A stretch of DNA of 7,649 bases from Pseudomonadota bacterium (GCA_027623845.1 JAQBUJ010000134.1:1-7649); one strand, 5' to 3'. Shown: positions 1-5,485, counted from the first letter of the stretch. The notes: a model not told the origin generated them from the letters alone. Program-made: numbers and translations.

Positions 1-63
1 CCATAATCGCGCAGTGCTGGCGTCAAATGAACGGTTCACCTGGGAAATGCGGGTTGAGAACTG

Positions 64-261
64 TCAGTCCTTGGCGATCGCCATCAGGATCACCACCAGC
101 AACAGCGCGATCCCCTGGAACACCACACGATAGCGCATGAAGGTGTTGGAGCGCTTCGGCGCGTTCGCCCCGCCCCGCGCCATGGAGATCAATCCGGTCG
201 CCAGGGTGCCGAGCACCAGCACCAGGCAAACGATCAGGAGAATGACAATCGTCGTATTCAT
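64..261 (-). CDS. HIG1-type twin-transmembrane inner-membrane protein
   Basis: Small integral membrane protein of 65 residues. A first hydrophobic helix spans about residues 4-26 and a second about 47-62. The short polar loop between them carries the block MRYRVVFQG (42-50). This arrangement matches the HIG1 (hypoxia-induced) domain family, whose mitochondrial members bind respiratory-chain supercomplexes; the role of the bacterial two-helix proteins is not well established. I chose the ATG at 261 because it places the first helix at the N-terminus, as in the family. An in-frame ATG at 342 would add 27 mostly polar, basic residues (MPAEDRFLTR...) that look like translated leader. Neither start has a strong Shine-Dalgarno sequence; GGGAG lies about 17 nt before 261. 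From memory, alphaproteobacterial homologues often sit beside cobO, which could lie to the left, but the 63 bases available do not show it. Confidence 0.85.
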   Translation of the reverse strand: MNTTIVILLIVCLVLVLGTLATGLISMARGGANAPKRSNTFMRYRVVFQGIALLLVVILMAIAKD

Positions 262-411
262 AAGAAGGATATAGTGCCGCTCCCGGCGACCGGCAATCGG
301 AACCACGATGGCTCGGGTTAAAAACCGATCCTCGGCGGGCATTGTCTTTCAACGCTGAGCTACATCTGGTATTAAATTCGCCTGAATACTCAATTTGTTG
401 AGACGAGCATC
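262..411. promoter_or_regulatory. Divergent promoter region, HIG1 gene / J-domain gene
   Basis: This 150-bp region separates divergent starts. On the plus strand an extended -10 candidate, TGgTATTAA, lies at 367-375, with TTTCAA at 347-352 as a poor -35 and a 17-bp spacer. That would start transcription near 382 and leave a leader of about 30 nt before the J-protein ATG. No convincing minus-strand promoter was seen. The assignment is by eye. Confidence 0.3.
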
Positions 412-1206
412 ATGCCCGACGATAACGCCGCAACATTCGGGCGATCCAGGCAGACCGAATCGGCGCCCCCGCGAGCGGAACGACGGGCAGACGGACGGGC
501 AGACGGACGGGCAGAAGGCCGGACAAAAGGGCGGGCAGAACGACAGGTGGATCTATCGGCGGAACCGCGGGGCCGCGCCTATGTGCTGCCCTGTTCATCG
601 ACTTTCCGCGACAAGGTGATGGCTTTGGCGGCGCGGCGCGGCGTGAGCGCCGGTGATTTGGCCCGCGCGGTTCTGTTGCTGATACCAAAAGACGCGCTGG
701 CCCGGGCGGTTGATCCGGGCGAACCAAGCCCCGAAGACCGGGAAATCGTGAAACTGCGATCCGGGCCGACCAAGGGCCGGACCTTGAAGCGCAAGCCCCG
801 CCTACAGTTACGGCTGCCCGCGGGTCACGACATGGCCGAGCTGCGTCGGGCGTTGTCACTGGCGCTCGATCTTGCGGCTGGCGAACAGGAAATCGCGGTG
901 GAAAACGACGCCGATCGCCAGGCCAAGGCGGAAACCGGCCGGGCCAGCGACCGTCAGTCCGACGAGATAGAAAGCCTGCGCCGGATCATCGACACCATCG
1001 CGCTGCGACCGCTTGAGAATGGCGTGACCTCGCGCGGCGAGGCGTTGCACGCGCTGGGCTTTTCTCCCTTCGCGATGCCGGACCGCGCCAGTATCCGGAG
1101 CCGGTTTCGCCAACTGGCCCGGGTTTATCACCCCGACGCGCCGCTCGGCGACCACGTTCTGATGAGCCAGCTCAACCAGGCGCTGGAGCGGCTTATTCCG
1201 TTCTGA
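412..1206 (+). CDS. J-domain protein with basic repeat N-terminus and RHH-like middle
   Basis: Predicted 264-residue cytosolic co-chaperone-like protein. The C-terminus (about 208-263) fits a J domain: helix I EALHALGFSP, helix II ASIRSRFRQLARVY, the HPD tripeptide at 240-242, and helix III ending in LNQALERL. HPD is the motif by which J domains stimulate Hsp70/DnaK ATPase. No Gly/Phe region, zinc finger or DnaJ C-terminal domain is present, so it is a class III J protein. Residues 21-44 are a basic four-residue repeat (RADG, RADG, RAEG, RTKG, RAER). Residues 55-92 (strand-like RAYVLP, then FRDKVMALAARRGVS and AGDLARAVLLL) resemble a ribbon-helix-helix unit. A second strand-helix stretch, LQLRLPAG then MAELRRALSLALDL, lies near 131-154. 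The RHH reading is inference. The start at 412 has only a weak purine-rich upstream sequence (GAGACGAG). The likely client and partner are unknown. Confidence 0.8.
   Translation: MPDDNAATFGRSRQTESAPPRAERRADGRADGRAEGRTKGRAERQVDLSAEPRGRAYVLPCSSTFRDKVMALAARRGVSAGDLARAVLLLIPKDALARAVDPGEPSPEDREIVKLRSGPTKGRTLKRKPRLQLRLPAGHDMAELRRALSLALDLAAGEQEIAVENDADRQAKAETGRASDRQSDEIESLRRIIDTIALRPLENGVTSRGEALHALGFSPFAMPDRASIRSRFRQLARVYHPDAPLGDHVLMSQLNQALERLIPF
482..541 (+). repeat. Degenerate 12-bp tandem repeat, five units
   Basis: Five consecutive 12-bp units: GACGGGCAGACG twice exactly, then GACGGGCAGAAG, GCCGGACAAAAG and GGCGGGCAGAAC. A more diverged sixth unit may precede them at 470-481. The array lies in frame in the J-protein gene and encodes the basic RADG-type repeat. 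Being a multiple of three, copy changes would alter length without a frameshift. Confidence 0.9.
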
Positions 1207-1207
1207 G

Positions 1208-1235
1208 ACAGGTTGGCGCCGGCGATCAAGCCTGT
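1208..1235 (+). terminator. Stem-loop after the J-protein gene (possible terminator)
   Basis: ACAGGTTG (1208-1215) can pair with CAA-g-CCTGT (1227-1235), giving 8 bp with one bulged G, directly after the stop codon at 1204-1206. There is no U-tract, so intrinsic termination is doubtful. It may instead be an mRNA 3'-end stabilising hairpin. Confidence 0.25.
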
Positions 1236-1263
1236 TGCGGACTTCGCCAATGCGCCAAAAATC

Positions 1264-1292
1264 TTGACAAATCGCCGCTGCCGGCCTAGTTT
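1264..1292 (+). promoter_or_regulatory. Candidate sigma-70 promoter for the ACT-domain gene
   Basis: A perfect TTGACA -35 box at 1264-1269 is followed after 17 bp by TAGTTT at 1287-1292, a weak -10. Transcription would begin near 1299 and give a leader of about 120 nt that contains the 1351-1371 hairpin. A promoter here would make the ACT gene at least partly independent of the J-protein gene. Confidence 0.4.
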
Positions 1293-1350
1293 TCCGGCCA
1301 TGGTTATGGACACCTCATACGGTCGGACGATTGCCCGGCGAATTAGCACC

Positions 1351-1371
1351 CCGGTTCTCCTAGAGAGCCGG
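1351..1371 (+). repeat. Perfect-arm hairpin in the ACT-gene leader
   Basis: Arms CCGGTTCTC (1351-1359) and GAGAGCCGG (1363-1371) pair over 9 positions, including one G-T wobble, around the three-base loop CTA. It lies 47 bp before the ATG at 1419. As RNA it would be a stable hairpin in the leader; as DNA it could be an operator. No U-tract follows. Confidence 0.6.
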
Positions 1372-1418
1372 CCTCACGCTGATTCATCGACATCTGATCG
1401 GACCGGAGCTGCCCAGCC

Positions 1419-1790
1419 ATGCGACATGATCGACTGCCCCCCGACCTCACCCCGCCCAATTCCCTAATGACATCGTCAACGAATGCGCCTTCCAATGCGC
1501 CTTCCAATGCGCCTTCCAATTCGGCGACTTTCGTTACCGCTTGCTTTTCCATCCAGGCGGATGCCGACCCCGGCGTGATGCCGCGGGTGCTGGAATTGTT
1601 CGCCAAGCGTGGCCTGATTCCCAGCCGCTGGCATAGCGATCTTGAAGATCCGACCGGTTCGGCCCCCAGCTTGACCATCGACCTTCAGGTCACCGGCCTT
1701 ACGCATCAGCAGATCAATCACGTCGCGGCGAGCATCGGCTCCATGGTCTCGGTGATCAGCGTACTGACCAGCGAGAAACTTTACGCCTGA
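1419..1790 (+). CDS. Small ACT-domain protein (amino-acid-binding regulatory type)
   Basis: Predicted 123-residue protein. Residues about 38-118 form one ACT-like beta-alpha-beta-beta-alpha-beta domain: strand FVTACFSIQAD, the turn ADPGVMPRVLELFAKRGL (typical DPG-x-x-x-x-L helix start), strand region LTIDLQVTGL, helix HQQINHVAASIGSM and strand VSVISVL. ACT domains bind small ligands, usually amino acids, and this pattern resembles the regulatory small subunits of acetolactate synthase. No catalytic subunit is adjacent and the protein lacks the second half of IlvN, so its partner is unknown. The N-terminal 37 residues are low-complexity and contain NAPS three times (22-33). I kept the start at 1419 because GGAG lies at 1405-1408, 10 nt upstream. 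The ATG at 1467 (residue 17) has no Shine-Dalgarno but would also give an intact ACT domain. Confidence 0.75.
   Translation: MRHDRLPPDLTPPNSLMTSSTNAPSNAPSNAPSNSATFVTACFSIQADADPGVMPRVLELFAKRGLIPSRWHSDLEDPTGSAPSLTIDLQVTGLTHQQINHVAASIGSMVSVISVLTSEKLYA
1482..1517 (+). repeat. Perfect 12-bp tandem triplication
   Basis: AATGCGCCTTCC is repeated exactly three times and followed by a broken fourth unit (AATTCG). It lies in frame in the N-terminal extension of the ACT gene and encodes NAPS three times. Exact identity between copies indicates recent expansion or active slippage. Confidence 0.95.
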
Positions 1791-1791
1791 G

Positions 1792-1825
1792 CCCCGGCGC
1801 GCGTATTGCCCCGGAGCGCGTATTG
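1792..1825 (+). repeat. 17-bp tandem duplication
   Basis: CCCCGGCGCGCGTATTG (1792-1808) is followed at once by CCCCGGAGCGCGTATTG (1809-1825), with one mismatch. It starts two bases after the ACT gene's stop codon. Confidence 0.9.
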
Positions 1826-1851
1826 ACGGGGTCGAGTTTGCTCGGCAGGGT

Positions 1852-1871
1852 CCTCTGGTTCTAACCAGAGG
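1852..1871 (+). promoter_or_regulatory. Perfect inverted repeat covering the Nudix gene RBS
   Basis: CCTCTGGTT (1852-1860) and AACCAGAGG (1863-1871) are perfect 9-bp arms around CT. The likely Shine-Dalgarno AGAGG (1867-1871), 11 nt before the ATG at 1883, lies in the right arm. In RNA an 8-bp stem with loop TCTA would sequester it. As DNA it has the form of a dimeric-regulator operator. Function is inferred. Confidence 0.5.
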
Positions 1872-1882
1872 CCTCGTCGACA

Positions 1883-2758
1883 ATGAATTTTCTCGACCAC
1901 ATCCGGCGCTGCAACGCCCATGATCTAACGCGGTTTGTTCCCTGGTTCATCGGCGCCGGGCGGGCCGGCTATGTGCGACCGGCGCTTGCCAAACGGTTGC
2001 GGGATTTTCCGGATGTCTTCGAGACCGGCGCCGGCGGATTGATGCTTTCGCCATCGCTGCAGACGCCGTCGGAGCGTACCGCCGCGCTTGAGGATGTCCT
2101 GGCCAAGCTGCGCGAGGAGGGGATCGGCGGTCCCCAACGCCTTGAGCCCTATGCGGTGGCCGAGCGAGTCGGCGGTCGGTCCTTGATGACCATCGATCGA
2201 GGCGCGGCCAGCGCCTTCGGCATCATCAGCACCGGCTTTCATCTGAACGGCACGGTTGGCGGCGGCGGCAACGATGGCGGAGGCGATGAGCTGGCCATGT
2301 GGATCGCCCGGCGGGCGCTGAGCAAGATGACGTTCCCGGGTCAACTCGACAACATTGTAGCCGGAGGTCAGCCCGCGACCCTATCGGTCGCCGAGAACGT
2401 GCTGAAGGAATGCCAGGAAGAGGCCGATATTCCGGCGGACCTGGCCCGCTTGGCGCGACCGGTCAGCCTGATCAGCTACACCATGGAGGTCGAGGGCGGG
2501 CTGCGCCGGCACGCCATGTATGTCTACGACCTGGCGCTACCGGCACGTTTCCTCCCCCAGCCTTTCGATGGTGAAGTCGAGAGCTTTCAGCTCTTACCGA
2601 TCGGCGAGGTGGCCAAGATCGTCCGCTCCTCGCTGGATGGTTTTAAGTTCAATTGCAACCTGGTGATAATCGACTTTCTGATCCGCCACGGCCTGATCGA
2701 TCCGGATGATCCGGACTATTACGCCTTGGTGACCGGGTTGCGAGGGGCGATCCCGTAG
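1883..2758 (+). CDS. Nudix hydrolase, DUF4743 / thiamine-diphosphate-repair type
   Basis: Predicted 291-residue soluble pyrophosphohydrolase. The N-terminal ~100 residues (MNFLDHIRRCNAHDLTRF...) match the DUF4743 region that precedes the Nudix fold in yeast YJR142W and plant NUDT20/24-type proteins. The Nudix fold starts near 112 (FGIISTGFHLNG), with ARR at 142-144 and DNIVAGGQPA at 156-165. The Nudix box is the family's variant: E171, KE at 175-176 and EE at 179-180 (ENVLKECQEEADIP), so the usual arginine of REUxEE is lysine. Characterised relatives hydrolyse damaged (oxo/oxy) forms of thiamine diphosphate; that activity here is extrapolation. Oddity: a Gly-rich loop (VGGGGNDGGG, 125-134) sits before the LAMWIARR strand, where a short charged loop is more usual. 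ATG 1883 follows AGAGG inside a perfect inverted repeat. The gene is convergent with the aldolase-family gene. Confidence 0.92.
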   Translation: MNFLDHIRRCNAHDLTRFVPWFIGAGRAGYVRPALAKRLRDFPDVFETGAGGLMLSPSLQTPSERTAALEDVLAKLREEGIGGPQRLEPYAVAERVGGRSLMTIDRGAASAFGIISTGFHLNGTVGGGGNDGGGDELAMWIARRALSKMTFPGQLDNIVAGGQPATLSVAENVLKECQEEADIPADLARLARPVSLISYTMEVEGGLRRHAMYVYDLALPARFLPQPFDGEVESFQLLPIGEVAKIVRSSLDGFKFNCNLVIIDFLIRHGLIDPDDPDYYALVTGLRGAIP

Positions 2759-2771
2759 TTCGGTTTCGGAC

Positions 2772-2828
2772 GCGCTTTCGCAGATACCGGGCGATCGGCC
2801 TCTCGGCCATCCACGCAAAGCGCTGCGT
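2772..2828. terminator. Possible bidirectional terminator between convergent genes
   Basis: The 79-bp gap between the two convergent stop codons contains GCGCTTT-c-GC (2772-2781), which can pair with GCAAAGCGC (2815-2823) with one bulge. A competing short stem, ACGCA/TGCGT, lies at 2813-2828. There are no clear U-tracts on either strand, so this is a weak call based on structure and position. Confidence 0.3.
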
Positions 2829-2837
2829 CATGCCGCC

Positions 2838-3527
2838 TTAGTCGACATAGCGGGTTTGGCTCGACGCCATCATTTCGGCGATGTAGCCGGGTTCCGACAT
2901 GCCGGCCTTCACCTTGGCTTCGACCTCGGCCTCGGCGGCGACCAGTTTGGGAAGTTGCGCCGCGACCTCGTCGATCCGCTCGAACGGCACCACCACCACG
3001 CCGTCCCGGTCGCAGACGATCATATCGCCGGTCTCGACCGTCACGCCGCCGATGGTGATCGGCAGGCCAACGGCGCCCGGGCCGTTCTTGGCCGGGGAGT
3101 TCGGCGTGACGCCCTGATGGAAAACCGGCAGTTTCCAGGGTTCAATCCCAACCTGGTCGCGGATCATCCCGTCGGTGACCAGCGCCGCGACGCCCTTGTT
3201 CTTCATCATGCCGCAGACCAGATCGCCAACCAGCGCCGTGGTCGTATAGGCGTCGTTGGCGCAGACGATGACATCGCCGGCCTGAGCCAGATGCGTGGCG
3301 ACGATCACCCCCAGATTGTCGGCCGGATAGGCGAAACAGGTGAGCGCCGGTCCGCAGGTCACCGCGATTGAAGGATCATGCGGCTTGATCGTGTACGCCA
3401 TCGCCCCGCGCCCATTCATGCAATCGACGACATTGCCGGTCATCGCCCCGGCAAAAGCGTCGATCTGCGCCTGGGTCGGACGGCGGCTCGGGCGTTTGAC
3501 GGTTAAAAGCGGTGGATCGTCAAGCAT
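2838..3527 (-). CDS. RraA-like / HMG-CHA aldolase-family protein
   Basis: Predicted 229-residue protein of the RraA-like fold, a family often mislabelled as demethylmenaquinone methyltransferase. The order is typical: VVDCMNGRGAM (33-43), GPALTCFAYPADN (59-71), GDVIVCAN (84-91), GDLV (101-104), GVAALVTDGMIRD (112-124) and GDMIVCDRDGVVVVP (167-181). D102, R123 and D124 fall where the class II 4-hydroxy-4-methyl-2-oxoglutarate / 4-carboxy-4-hydroxy-2-oxoadipate aldolases have their metal- and pyruvate-binding residues. This favours a divalent-metal oxo-acid aldolase over the non-catalytic RNase E inhibitor RraA. The true substrate is not shown: no protocatechuate-pathway genes are nearby. The start at 3527 has AGGAA (3535-3539) seven nt upstream. 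A start at 3563 would add 12 residues and overlap a likely -10 box. It is transcribed divergently from the acyl-CoA synthetase. Confidence 0.92.
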   Translation of the reverse strand: MLDDPPLLTVKRPSRRPTQAQIDAFAGAMTGNVVDCMNGRGAMAYTIKPHDPSIAVTCGPALTCFAYPADNLGVIVATHLAQAGDVIVCANDAYTTTALVGDLVCGMMKNKGVAALVTDGMIRDQVGIEPWKLPVFHQGVTPNSPAKNGPGAVGLPITIGGVTVETGDMIVCDRDGVVVVPFERIDEVAAQLPKLVAAEAEVEAKVKAGMSEPGYIAEMMASSQTRYVD

Positions 3528-3561
3528 GGCGCGGTTCCTGTCGCAAGTTGCTGGTCCGGCC

Positions 3562-3567
3562 ATGATA
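3562..3567 (-). promoter_or_regulatory. Candidate -10 box of the aldolase-family gene
   Basis: On the minus strand TATCAT (reverse complement of 3562-3567) matches TATAAT at five of six positions. The sequence 17 bp upstream is TTCCGG, a poor -35. Transcription would begin near 3555 and leave a leader of about 28 nt containing the AGGAA ribosome binding site. The 14-bp palindrome at 3601-3614 would lie upstream of it, in activator position. Confidence 0.35.
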
Positions 3568-3600
3568 AACCTTCACGCCGCCCGCCGGAACCAAGCACGG

Positions 3601-3614
3601 GATATCGCGATATC
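3601..3614. promoter_or_regulatory. 14-bp perfect palindrome between divergent genes
   Basis: GATATCGCGATATC is perfectly self-complementary. It lies in the 248-bp region separating the aldolase-family start (3527) from the acyl-CoA synthetase start (3776). A looser repeat, ATCTC-AGATC-GAGAT, overlaps it at 3612-3626. Symmetry and position suggest an operator for a dimeric regulator shared by both genes. No regulator gene is in the window and I do not recognise the motif. Confidence 0.45.
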
Positions 3615-3775
3615 TCAGATCGAGATGTTTGCACCGAAAGCCGCCCCCCCTGCCGGCCCCGCCGCCGCCGCACCCCACCGCCGTTTGACGGGCGCGGACC
3701 GAGGGACAGCTCATGCCTGTTGGCTCAGACACGGATTGTGTAAGCTTCGGCTAAGGATGGAAACGGGGAAACGGC

Positions 3776-5464
3776 ATGCTGCATCAAAGCTATGTTCACG
3801 GCGCCAGCGACAAGCCGTTGCTGGGCGAGACCCTGGGGGTGAATTTCGATGCGGCGGCCGGGAAATGGGCCGATCGTGATGCGTTGATCGTGCGTCATCA
3901 AAACGTCCGCTGGACCTATGGCGATCTGCAGCGCCAGGTCGACGCCTTCGCCGCCGGGTTGCTGGCGCTCGGGCTGGAGCCGGGGGATCGGATCGGCATC
4001 TGGTCGCCGAATAACGCGGAATGGGTGGTCACCCAATACGCCACCGCCAAGGCCGGCTTGATCCTGGTCAATATCAACCCCGCCTATCGGGTCTCCGAGC
4101 TTGAATATGCGCTCAACAAGGTGGCGGCCAAGGCGCTGATCCTGGCGACATCCTTCAAGTCCAGCGACTATGTGGCGATGCTGCGCGAGTTGGCGCCGGA
4201 AGTCGACGGATGTGCGCCGGGGGCTTTGAAATGCCAACGCCTGCCGCACCTTGCCAGCGTGATTCAGATCGGCGGCGAGGCGGCGAAGGGCTTCTACGGC
4301 TTCGACGACATCGCCGGCCTGGCCAAGCAGACCCACCACCAACGCATCGTCGATCTCGCGGCCACCCTGCAATTCGATGATCCGATCAATATTCAATTCA
4401 CCAGCGGCACCACCGGGTTTCCAAAGGGCGCCACGCTAACCCATTTCAACATTCTCAATAACGGCTATTTCACCGGCGAGGGGTTAAAGCTCACCTCGAA
4501 AGACCGGCTTTGCGTGCCGGTGCCGCTTTACCATTGCTTTGGCATGGTGCTGTCGAATATCGCGGCCCTGACCCATGGCGCGGCGCTGATCTATCCCGCC
4601 GAGGCTTTTGATCCGCTCTCAGTGCTGGAGGCGGTGCATGAGGAGCGCTGCACGGCGCTGCACGGGGTGCCGACCATGTTCATCGCCGAGCTGGCGCATC
4701 CCCGGTTTGCGGAGTTTGATCTGTCGTCGCTGCGCACCGGGATCATGGCGGGATCGCCCTGCCCGATCGAGGTGATGAAGAAGGTCGTTGCCGAGATGCA
4801 CTGCTCAGAAATGATCATCGGCTACGGCATGACCGAGACCAGCCCGGTGATCACTATGTGCGAAACCGATGACCCGATCGAAAAGCAGGTCTCGACGGTT
4901 GGCCGGGTGTTTCCCCATGTCGAGGCCAAGGTCATCGATGATGACGGTCGCATCGTCGCGCCGGGGGTGACCGGCGAGTTGCTGGCCCGAGGCTATAACG
5001 TCATGCAGGGTTATTGGGACGATCCCGAGCGCACCGCCGAGGCGATCGATGTCGCCGGCTGGATGCATACCGGCGATCTGGCGACGATGGACGTCGAAGG
5101 CTTCTGCAACATCGTCGGCCGGGTCAAGGACATGGTGATCCGCGGCGGCGAGAACGTCTATCCGCGCGAGATCGAGGAATTCCTCTACGGCCACCCCAAG
5201 ATCGCCGACGTGCAGGTCATTGGCGTCCCCGACCCTAGATTCGTCGAGGAGCTCTGCGCCTGGATTTTGTTGGTCGATGGCGAGACGGTGGATGAGGACG
5301 AAATCCGCGCCTTCTGTCAGGGGCAGATCGCGCATTACAAAATCCCCCGCTATATCCGCTTCGTCGACGCCTTCCCGATGACGGTGACCGGCAAGATCCA
5401 GAAATTCGTCATGCGCGACCAGATGATCGCCGAACTTGACCTGCAGGTCGCGGCGACAGCCTGA
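3776..5464 (+). CDS. AMP-forming acyl-CoA synthetase (FadD/ACSF2-like)
   Basis: Predicted 562-residue cytosolic ANL-superfamily ligase that adenylates a carboxylic acid with ATP and transfers the acyl group to CoA. All core motifs are visible: ATP-binding loop TSGTTGFPKG (209-218), LYHCFGM (251-257), GYGMTETSP (349-357), the TGD aspartate D434, GRVKD (448-452; R449 and hinge D452), the RGGENVYPREIEEF stretch (456-469) and the catalytic lysine K540 in TGKIQK. Length and the WSPNNAEW / NINPAYR signatures fit the medium-/long-chain acyl-CoA synthetase group related to mammalian ACSF2. Chain length cannot be read from sequence. The ATG at 3776 has GGGGAA at 3765-3770, five nt upstream. The gene is divergent from the aldolase-family gene and looks monocistronic, with a 295-bp gap after it. 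The stop codon sits inside a 13-bp duplication. Confidence 0.96.
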   Translation: MLHQSYVHGASDKPLLGETLGVNFDAAAGKWADRDALIVRHQNVRWTYGDLQRQVDAFAAGLLALGLEPGDRIGIWSPNNAEWVVTQYATAKAGLILVNINPAYRVSELEYALNKVAAKALILATSFKSSDYVAMLRELAPEVDGCAPGALKCQRLPHLASVIQIGGEAAKGFYGFDDIAGLAKQTHHQRIVDLAATLQFDDPINIQFTSGTTGFPKGATLTHFNILNNGYFTGEGLKLTSKDRLCVPVPLYHCFGMVLSNIAALTHGAALIYPAEAFDPLSVLEAVHEERCTALHGVPTMFIAELAHPRFAEFDLSSLRTGIMAGSPCPIEVMKKVVAEMHCSEMIIGYGMTETSPVITMCETDDPIEKQVSTVGRVFPHVEAKVIDDDGRIVAPGVTGELLARGYNVMQGYWDDPERTAEAIDVAGWMHTGDLATMDVEGFCNIVGRVKDMVIRGGENVYPREIEEFLYGHPKIADVQVIGVPDPRFVEELCAWILLVDGETVDEDEIRAFCQGQIAHYKIPRYIRFVDAFPMTVTGKIQKFVMRDQMIAELDLQVAATA

Positions 5465-5484
5465 CCCTGGGGCCTGACCCTGGG
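5459..5484 (+). repeat. 13-bp perfect tandem duplication over a stop codon
   Basis: GCCTGACCCTGGG occurs at 5459-5471 and again at 5472-5484. The first copy contains the last Ala codon and the TGA of the acyl-CoA synthetase, so the duplication lies at the gene's 3' edge and leaves the protein intact. Confidence 0.95.
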
Positions 5485-5485
5485 C

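Noticed and set aside
262..342. Longer 92-residue start for the HIG1-type protein (ATG 342)
   Set aside because: It adds 27 polar and basic residues before the first membrane helix, unlike the compact family, and lacks a good ribosome binding site.
372..386. CtrA-like site TTAA-N7-TGAA before the J-protein gene
   Set aside because: One half-site is imperfect and there is no second copy or other support; it matches by chance often.
1300..1467. Leader-peptide attenuator for the ACT gene: an ORF with Val-Leu-Leu codons (GTT CTC CTA) inside the 1351-1371 hairpin
   Set aside because: The ORF runs past the ACT start instead of stopping before it, there is no U-tract and no alternative antiterminator pairing was seen.
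2856..3371. 171-codon plus-strand ORF opposite the aldolase-family gene
   Set aside because: It is an antisense shadow with His/Arg/Asp-rich composition; the minus-strand frame has clear family motifs.
3528..3563. Upstream start of the aldolase-family gene at 3563
   Set aside because: ATG 3527 has AGGAA at ideal spacing, and the extra 12 codons would overlap the likely -10 box.
3627..3775. Promoter for the acyl-CoA synthetase (TTGACG at 3685-3690 or TTGGCT at 3720-3725)
   Set aside because: Neither has a reasonable -10 at normal spacing, so I did not call a site.
3340..3879. 179-codon plus-strand ORF spanning the divergent promoter region
   Set aside because: It overlaps the aldolase gene in antisense and the synthetase start out of frame, with no recognisable domain.
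4805..5335. 176-codon minus-strand ORF opposite the acyl-CoA synthetase
   Set aside because: It is a GC-rich antisense shadow; the plus strand encodes conserved ANL motifs throughout.
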